Shown here: positions 58,466-64,000 of the stretch, piece after piece
Position numbering within the stretch: the first letter of the stretch is position 1
Layout of the letters: each line of letters begins with the position of its first letter
The notes under the pieces: model-generated
What the model was told of the DNA's origin: nothing
Seen by the model: the letters and a program-made list of their open reading frames with translations, nothing else
Databases searched by the model: none
Assembly (NCBI GenBank): GCA_024809215.1
Contig: JANUBW010000001.1
Span: 2,212,841 to 2,276,840, forward strand
DNA: 64,000 bases
Direction: 5' to 3'
Source of the DNA: Niastella sp. OAS944
GTDB taxonomy: Bacteria > Bacteroidota > Bacteroidia > Chitinophagales > Chitinophagaceae
Position numbers and translations under genes: made by a program

Positions 58466-60289
58466 TTAGTACTCATTGTTTTGAACCAGGTTAGGATTCA
58501 ACTGGATCTCCTGCAATGGTACCGGATACAAATAATGCTTTCTTTTAAAATTGCGGTTAGCCGCAGGGTCAAGCAAAATTGCTTTCAGATCACCATCCCC
58601 CGTCTTCGTTACTGTTTCCATAACCACTCCATTACTTGGGGTATAGTTTTTAACAATATACTTAGCCGCTATAACGCTATCTGCTGAAGGGTGTTCCAGT
58701 GAAGCAGTTTTAAACTCGGTTGTGTAAGTTGCTCCACCTACCACTATACTACATATATCCTGATTGAGGCTGCGTTCGGCAATACCCCAGCGCTTCAGGT
58801 CATCGAACCGGAAACATTCGCCCCATAATTCAACCGTTCTTTCACGTCTGATCTCTTCCTGCATATCGAGGTTGTTAGCTGTAACCAGTGCATTTGTAAG
58901 CGGGGCCACGCCTGCTCTTGTTCGCAACAGGTTAACAGAGCTGTTCAGGTCGGCATCACTGATAGTTCCATCCTTTTCAAACATTGCCTCTGCATAGATC
59001 AGATACACTTCAGCCAGCCTTATTTGCGGATAGTCCTGCGACTCTTTACGCTCACCACGGTAAGTAGGATATTTGTACGCTGAGAATTTGTAGTTTGAAT
59101 AATTGAACTTCCCGTCGAGGATAATAGAACCAGCTGCAGGAATTGTTCCGGAAGCGCCAAACACGTGGCTAATTAAACGGTAATCCCTTTCCTGGTACTC
59201 CAGGTTCACTTTGCTATATCCCTGGAATTTAGGCGATTTATTTACCGGAAGGCCATCTGTACACACATACATATCCATCATTTTCCGGTTGGGCATTCCA
59301 TAACCCTGCACCGTAGCTGAAAGATTGATCTTACCTACACGTAAATTAACATCATACAGGCTTTTCAGGATAAACTCTGTGTTAGTGGTTTTATCAAGAC
59401 CTGAGGGGTTTGAACCAGAACCGTCTATACTGAACAGGTAGTAAGAACTACGGTTGTTCAATGCACTGTTATAGTTCCATAATTTGTAACCGCCACGCTG
59501 CATTACATCTTTTGCCAGGGCGGCCGCTTCGGTGAGAAACTGATTTACCTGATCACCGGCAGGTCCGGCAGAACCGTTAAAATCGGTAGAAGTACCGGTG
59601 TATTTACGCCAGGTTGCTTCATACAACAATACACGTGCTTTAAAAGCTTCAGCCGCCCATTTACTTACATGGCCTTTATCTTCTGTTGGAATAGTCTGTT
59701 CTGTAGGCAGTCCATTAATGGCTTCGTTTAAATCGGCCAGTATCTGGTCAACAACCTCGTACCGGCTGTTACGCGGAGCCTGTAATTCTGCCCCCTCAAC
59801 ATCGGGAACTGTTGTTATAATAGGAACGCCACCAAAACGCTTTAACAGGAAGAAGTAATGCCAGGCCCTGAAAAATTTGGCTGCTGCCACATATTGGGCG
59901 ATCTCCTCTTTTTTGCCAGGATAGCTTTCTGCTTTTTTAAGAACAGTATTTATAGAACGTATATAGGCATATGGGTTAGACCAATATTTGTCTGTAAGCG
60001 GTACTGATACAGCTCCGCGGCCATAGGAAACCTGAAACCCTGCAGCCATATAGCCGGAAAGATCGGAACCAATATCCATGAAATCATAGATATTGCTACC
60101 ATCGATAGGTTCCCAACTGATCATTTTTTCATAAAAATCGTTGGTTGCATATTTAAACTGTATGGGAGTGGTATAATAGGATGCTTCGCTTATTTTATCT
60201 AACGGCTTTAGATCCAGAAAATTTTTCTGGCAGGAAACAGCGCCTGTGATCATGGCGCCAACAACAGCCGGAATGACAAAGTTTTTCAT
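58466..60289 (-). CDS. SusD/RagB-family lipoprotein
   Basis: 607 residues; lipobox MITGAVSCQKNFLDLKPLDK. Typical RagB features: RSINTVLKKAESYPGKKEEI, AAKFFRAWHYFFLLKRFGGV, RYEVVDQILADLNEAINGLP, IRLAEVYLIYAEAMFEKDG, EEIRRERTVELWGECFRFDDLKRWG (in two pieces). Surface glycan-binding lid of the SusC transporter encoded upstream (31-bp gap). Confidence 0.95.
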   Translation of the reverse strand: MKNFVIPAVVGAMITGAVSCQKNFLDLKPLDKISEASYYTTPIQFKYATNDFYEKMISWEPIDGSNIYDFMDIGSDLSGYMAAGFQVSYGRGAVSVPLTDKYWSNPYAYIRSINTVLKKAESYPGKKEEIAQYVAAAKFFRAWHYFFLLKRFGGVPIITTVPDVEGAELQAPRNSRYEVVDQILADLNEAINGLPTEQTIPTEDKGHVSKWAAEAFKARVLLYEATWRKYTGTSTDFNGSAGPAGDQVNQFLTEAAALAKDVMQRGGYKLWNYNSALNNRSSYYLFSIDGSGSNPSGLDKTTNTEFILKSLYDVNLRVGKINLSATVQGYGMPNRKMMDMYVCTDGLPVNKSPKFQGYSKVNLEYQERDYRLISHVFGASGTIPAAGSIILDGKFNYSNYKFSAYKYPTYRGERKESQDYPQIRLAEVYLIYAEAMFEKDGTISDADLNSSVNLLRTRAGVAPLTNALVTANNLDMQEEIRRERTVELWGECFRFDDLKRWGIAERSLNQDICSIVVGGATYTTEFKTASLEHPSADSVIAAKYIVKNYTPSNGVVMETVTKTGDGDLKAILLDPAANRNFKRKHYLYPVPLQEIQLNPNLVQNNEY

Positions 60290-60320
60290 TTATAATGTTT
60301 TTCGCTATTCAGATATTAGA

Positions 60321-63300
60321 TTATAAACCCAGGTTAACACCAAATGACCAGGTTCTCATAAACGGATACACGCTTTTGCTTGAATTAGGACCCTGCTCAG
60401 GATCGAATCCGTCTTTAATGGAGCTAAATTCAAACAGGTCGTTGCCTGAGAAATACACACGTACTCTTTCGAGTTTCGCTTTTGACACCAATGCCTGTGG
60501 CAGTGTGTAACCAAGGATCAATGATTTCATGCGGATATACCGGTTGTTCTGTAACATGAAGTCATTGTGCAAATAGTTCCAGAGCACACGGTCTTTATGC
60601 ACAGTGAGCCTTGGATATTTTGCTCCGGGATTTTCTTCAGTCCAGGTTTTACCAATAAACGTAGGATTCAAACTGGTATAAGGCGTATAGAAAGGGAATG
60701 CCAGATCGCCATTGCGCTCAATATATTGCTCACCTACCCCTTGCAGGAAGGCGCTGAAATCGATGTTCTTCCAGCCTGCGCCGAGGGTAATTCCGAATGT
60801 ATAGTGTGGAGCAGCATCGCCTTTGTAAACCACATCCTTTGTATCGATTACACCGTTGCCATCAACATCACGCTTTCTGGTATCGCCGGGACGAAGTACC
60901 GCTTTGGGGTCTGTTGGAATATCTCCATTGCCCACAGAAGTATATCTGTTATAATAGCGATCAACCATGTCCTGATCTTTGAAATATCCTCTTGTAGAAT
61001 ACATGAACCATGAATTAAGCGCATAGCCCTCTCTTGCAGTTACCAAACCGGGCTCTGAAGATGAAGCACCATCCAGTTTTACCAGTTTATTACGGCTGTC
61101 GGATACGTTTATAGAAACGTTGTACGTCCAGTCGCCAACTTTATCGCGCCAGCCCAGCATAGCTTCCCAGCCATGTACATCAAGCACACCATTGTTTGTC
61201 TGAGGCGCATCGCCACCTAACACCGAAGGATAAATGATGTTGATCATCATGCCATCATTTCTCTTCTTATAATAATCAAAACGGGCACTTAACCTGTTGC
61301 GGTACATGATAAGGTCCATACCTATGTTCATCATCTTAACACGCTCCCAGGTACGGTCAACGCTGGTAATACCATTACGGACCAGGCGAACAACGGTTTG
61401 GTTGGCAGCAGTACTACCAAAGATGGTGGTACCCATAAGAACATCGGAAATATAATCGTACTCACCAATGTTAACGTTGTTACCCATGATACCATAACCA
61501 CCACGAATTTTCAGGTGATTAAGGTCAACGATATCCAGGTCACGAATAAATTGCTCATTGGTAATTACCCAACCGGCAGAAACATCATAGAAATTAGACC
61601 ATTTGTGACCGGGTGCAAAACGTGATGAACCATCACGGCGTCCCAGCATTTCAACCAGGTACTTTCCTCTGAAAGAATAATTCAATCTGCCGATGTATGA
61701 ATAAATTCCCCACTGGTTGCGACCACCAACACCTTCTACATAATCGGTTGGGGCTACGTTCAGGTCATATACTCCGTCGTTACCAATATTGGTGCGGTAA
61801 GCGTATAAACTTTTATAATCGTTCTTTTCTGCATTTAAACCACCCATTGCAATGATGCGATGGCCACCAAACGATTTGGTGTATCTTAATAAAGCAGCAT
61901 AATTCTGATATAATGTATTATCCGATTGCGCCCTGATGTTTGAGGTAGTAGTTATTCTTTTAGGGGCAAGGGTTCCTTCCCATTCGTACATAGGGAAAGA
62001 AAGCTGGTAATTATCCATCCGGTACTGGTTTACCTGGATAGAAGCGGTTCCTTCAAATTCAAGCCCTTTATACAGATCGGCAATACCCTTAACATCAACT
62101 CTTATGAGGTCATTCGTTCTGTTATCTCTTCCGCCGTCGGTTGTTGCTGCCGTAGCATTGTTATCACCTTCACCAAAGTTACCGTACCATTGACCGAATG
62201 GGTTTTTGGCAGGGAAGAATGGTGCATCATAAGAGACCATTTTGCTCATACCGGTTGAAGGAGAAGAGGTGATATCTTTCTGATAAGAAACACCTGTTTG
62301 CAGCTTTATTCTTTCAAGCAGTTTATAATCGTAATTCAAACGCAGGTTATATTGTTTTTTGCCATCGTAAGCGGTGGCCAGAGCGCCCTGGTTATCGGCA
62401 TAGCCTGCTGATAAACGATAACCGGTTTTGTCGGTAGAACCAGATACGCTAAGCGTATGTTGTTGTGAAACCCGCGTAGCAAATAATTCATCGAACCGGT
62501 CTGCATTACCTACAAATATGTAACCCCATTTAGAGGTATTATAAATGCCTTCAACACCCGCTTTCATTTTCTCAAGGTTCTCAGCATTATCCCATCCCCA
62601 GTAATCTGTGAATTTTTCTTCCTTATTGGCATCTAAATACATACCAGCATACTGGCTCATATTGGGCGATGGCGCTCTGATACCAATAGTATTGATACGG
62701 GCATTGTAGTTATAATCGATCCTTGTTTTGCCTTTACCACGTTTGGTAGATACCAGTATAACACCGTTGGCGGCGCGGCTACCGAAGATAGCGGCCATAC
62801 CATCTTTCAACACGTTCACCGATTCAATATCATCGGGGTTCATTGAATAAAACACGTTGGCATTTGCTACAGGAACCCCATCTATAACGATAAGCGGAGA
62901 ACCGCCGTTTACCGACGTAACACCACGTATCTGCATGCTCAACTCTTCGTTACCGGGGCGGCCAGATGTTCTGGTAATTACCAAACCAGGCGTGCTTCCT
63001 TGCAAAGCCAACGCGGGGTTTGTAACCGCTCTGTTCTCAAAAGTTTTATTGGTCACTGGCTCAAGCGCGCCGGTTACGGTTGCTTTTTTAGAAGTACCAT
63101 AACCTACAACCACCTGCTCTTCCATAGGCGATTGCGTGGTGGTCAATTTGATCTCGAACTCCGTTTTGTCACCTACACCAACCAGTTTATCGTCGAAACC
63201 AACATAGGAGATCACCAACACCGACCCAGGGCCTTCAACCATCAGCACAAATGAACCGTCGGCTTTTGTAATAGCAGCATTTATTTTTCCCTTTTCAGCT

Positions 63301-63809
63301 ACGTTGGCGTTGGCCAAAGGCTGACCGGTTTCAGAAAGAATGCGGCCGGTAATTCTAATTGGCGGCGGCGCCACTTTTTCAGTTTTGATAACAGGTGCAA
63401 CAGTTGGTGCAGTGGCAGTTGGCGGCGCTGGTGAAACAAACACCACTTCCTTTACTACAACAATGTTGTTATTGATAATGGTATAGGATAGTGGCTGTCC
63501 TTTAAAACAAATATCCAGCACCTGCGGAACCGAAGCGTTCTTAACGTTCAGGTTAACAGACGCTGCTTTTTGTAACAGCACTTCCCGGTATACAAACGTA
63601 TAGCCTGCTTGCTTTTTGATCTCCTTAAAAACCTGTTTTAAGGGGATGTCTTTGCCAGATAGCGTAACTTTTTGAGAATACACCACGCCGGCAGAAAGAT
63701 TTAAACAGGTAAACAGTAAAAAAACGGACAGGTAATTCATTACGATCAGTTCTTTACGCCCCACCTTTATTTTCGCCAAATAGCGGTGGAGGCAATGAAT
63801 TAAATACAT
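60321..63809 (-). CDS. SusC-family TonB-dependent transporter with N-terminal STN domain
   Basis: 1162 residues. Long N-region then signal MNYLSVFLLFTCLNLSAGVV; STN domain (about 45-115: VTLSGKDIPLKQVFKEIKKQ ... LSYTIINNNIVVV), CarboxypepD_reg-like domain, plug (PLIVIDGVPVANAN; ESVNVLKDGMAAIFGSRAAN) and a full barrel. STN-bearing SusC proteins signal to a FecR-type anti-sigma factor, so sigma/FecR genes are expected beyond the right window edge. Starts the operon that ends with the alginate-lyase-like gene. Confidence 0.95.
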   Translation of the reverse strand: MYLIHCLHRYLAKIKVGRKELIVMNYLSVFLLFTCLNLSAGVVYSQKVTLSGKDIPLKQVFKEIKKQAGYTFVYREVLLQKAASVNLNVKNASVPQVLDICFKGQPLSYTIINNNIVVVKEVVFVSPAPPTATAPTVAPVIKTEKVAPPPIRITGRILSETGQPLANANVAEKGKINAAITKADGSFVLMVEGPGSVLVISYVGFDDKLVGVGDKTEFEIKLTTTQSPMEEQVVVGYGTSKKATVTGALEPVTNKTFENRAVTNPALALQGSTPGLVITRTSGRPGNEELSMQIRGVTSVNGGSPLIVIDGVPVANANVFYSMNPDDIESVNVLKDGMAAIFGSRAANGVILVSTKRGKGKTRIDYNYNARINTIGIRAPSPNMSQYAGMYLDANKEEKFTDYWGWDNAENLEKMKAGVEGIYNTSKWGYIFVGNADRFDELFATRVSQQHTLSVSGSTDKTGYRLSAGYADNQGALATAYDGKKQYNLRLNYDYKLLERIKLQTGVSYQKDITSSPSTGMSKMVSYDAPFFPAKNPFGQWYGNFGEGDNNATAATTDGGRDNRTNDLIRVDVKGIADLYKGLEFEGTASIQVNQYRMDNYQLSFPMYEWEGTLAPKRITTTSNIRAQSDNTLYQNYAALLRYTKSFGGHRIIAMGGLNAEKNDYKSLYAYRTNIGNDGVYDLNVAPTDYVEGVGGRNQWGIYSYIGRLNYSFRGKYLVEMLGRRDGSSRFAPGHKWSNFYDVSAGWVITNEQFIRDLDIVDLNHLKIRGGYGIMGNNVNIGEYDYISDVLMGTTIFGSTAANQTVVRLVRNGITSVDRTWERVKMMNIGMDLIMYRNRLSARFDYYKKRNDGMMINIIYPSVLGGDAPQTNNGVLDVHGWEAMLGWRDKVGDWTYNVSINVSDSRNKLVKLDGASSSEPGLVTAREGYALNSWFMYSTRGYFKDQDMVDRYYNRYTSVGNGDIPTDPKAVLRPGDTRKRDVDGNGVIDTKDVVYKGDAAPHYTFGITLGAGWKNIDFSAFLQGVGEQYIERNGDLAFPFYTPYTSLNPTFIGKTWTEENPGAKYPRLTVHKDRVLWNYLHNDFMLQNNRYIRMKSLILGYTLPQALVSKAKLERVRVYFSGNDLFEFSSIKDGFDPEQGPNSSKSVYPFMRTWSFGVNLGL

Positions 63810-63821
63810 AAATTTGGATTT

Positions 63822-63848
63822 ACCACCCTGGTTTCACAGACCGGGTGG
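63822..63848. promoter_or_regulatory. Hairpin upstream of the STN-type susC
   Basis: ccaccc.gg and cc.gggtgg pair around a 9-base loop, 15-40 bases before the susC start; in the mRNA leader it could mask translation initiation or act as an upstream terminator for a gene to the right (no strong T-run seen). Confidence 0.4.
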
Positions 63849-63903
63849 TTGGGTTAAACAATAAGGATATCAGAGTCTGCATTGCATTAACCTGAACTTT
63901 ACG

Positions 63904-63935
63904 CCGCACCGATTCGCACTCGGGGCGGTTTTTTA
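63904..63935 (+). terminator. Orphan + strand rho-independent terminator
   Basis: ccgc.ccga / tcgg.gcgg with one internal mismatch and a 7-base loop followed by tttttta on the + strand. The nearest upstream gene is on the opposite strand, so this implies a short + strand transcript between about 63810 and 63930 (possible small RNA). Confidence 0.55.
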
Positions 63936-64000
63936 TTTCAGGATAATTAGAAACTTTGATTCAACTGATCACGTATTATATAGACACACCAATCCCTATT

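Noticed and set aside
1-64000. tRNA, rRNA, riboswitch or complete insertion sequence
   Set aside because: None could be recognised by eye; no transposase with catalytic motifs and no cloverleaf was found, though small RNAs could have been missed.

Overview
The window comes from the chromosome of a Bacteroidota bacterium, most likely a soil-type Chitinophagaceae member (Niastella/Chitinophaga-like). The grounds are two SusC/SusD pairs, a hybrid two-component sensor with propellers and an AraC output, a type IX secretion C-terminal sorting domain, NodT/RND efflux operons with lipoprotein signals, and intergenic DNA full of short iterated words. No rRNA, tRNA or CRISPR array was recognised.

Layout. 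1-5167: the 3' part of a hybrid sensor kinase/response regulator (+) faces a secreted beta-helix protein (-). 5389-16305: a minus-strand defence operon. In transcription order it encodes a one-TRD HsdS-like protein, HsdM, a RhuM-family protein, a two-TRD HsdS, HsdR, a YgjP-type metallopeptidase, and a three-gene tail of EVE/PUA-like and PD-(D/E)XK-like proteins. The tail is the best candidate for an undescribed system. 16502-19747: an accessory, gene-poor stretch with an orphan ORF, decayed gene ends and clusters of degenerate repeats. 19748-22772: a metallophosphoesterase, an ECF sigma factor with a TPR-like C-terminal half flanked by one intact and one broken YCII/DGPF protein, and a SnoaL-like protein. 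22951-26035: three ankyrin-type paralogues (+) interrupted by a hypothetical gene and a DinD-like gene (-), plus a broken secreted-protein end. 26268-31719: SusC, SusD and lipoprotein operon. 31976-39676: SulP transporter, AlbA/ATPase-type regulator, HAD hydrolase, MscS channel, degenerate M23 protein and small lipoproteins. 39772-41442: an exported coiled-coil protein. 41565-54730: two tandem paralogous RND efflux operons (MFP-RND-OMF), each preceded by a small exported Asp-rich ORF and an inverted repeat. 55668-63809: a polysaccharide utilisation operon (STN-type SusC, SusD, IPT/LamG lipoprotein, alginate-lyase-like enzyme).

Connections. The DinD-like and AlbA-type genes share a conserved 60-bp upstream block ending in an FNR/CRP-like palindrome (TTGA-N6-TCAA). 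The same palindrome class occurs beside the type I operon and in the gene-poor region. The rhuM and dinD coding sequences each contain a near-perfect long inverted repeat, and versions of these palindromes reappear between genes (14165 and 35180). This links the regulatory DNA of several defence/stress loci in the window. Functional calls rest on motifs read by eye; no homology search or folding program was run.
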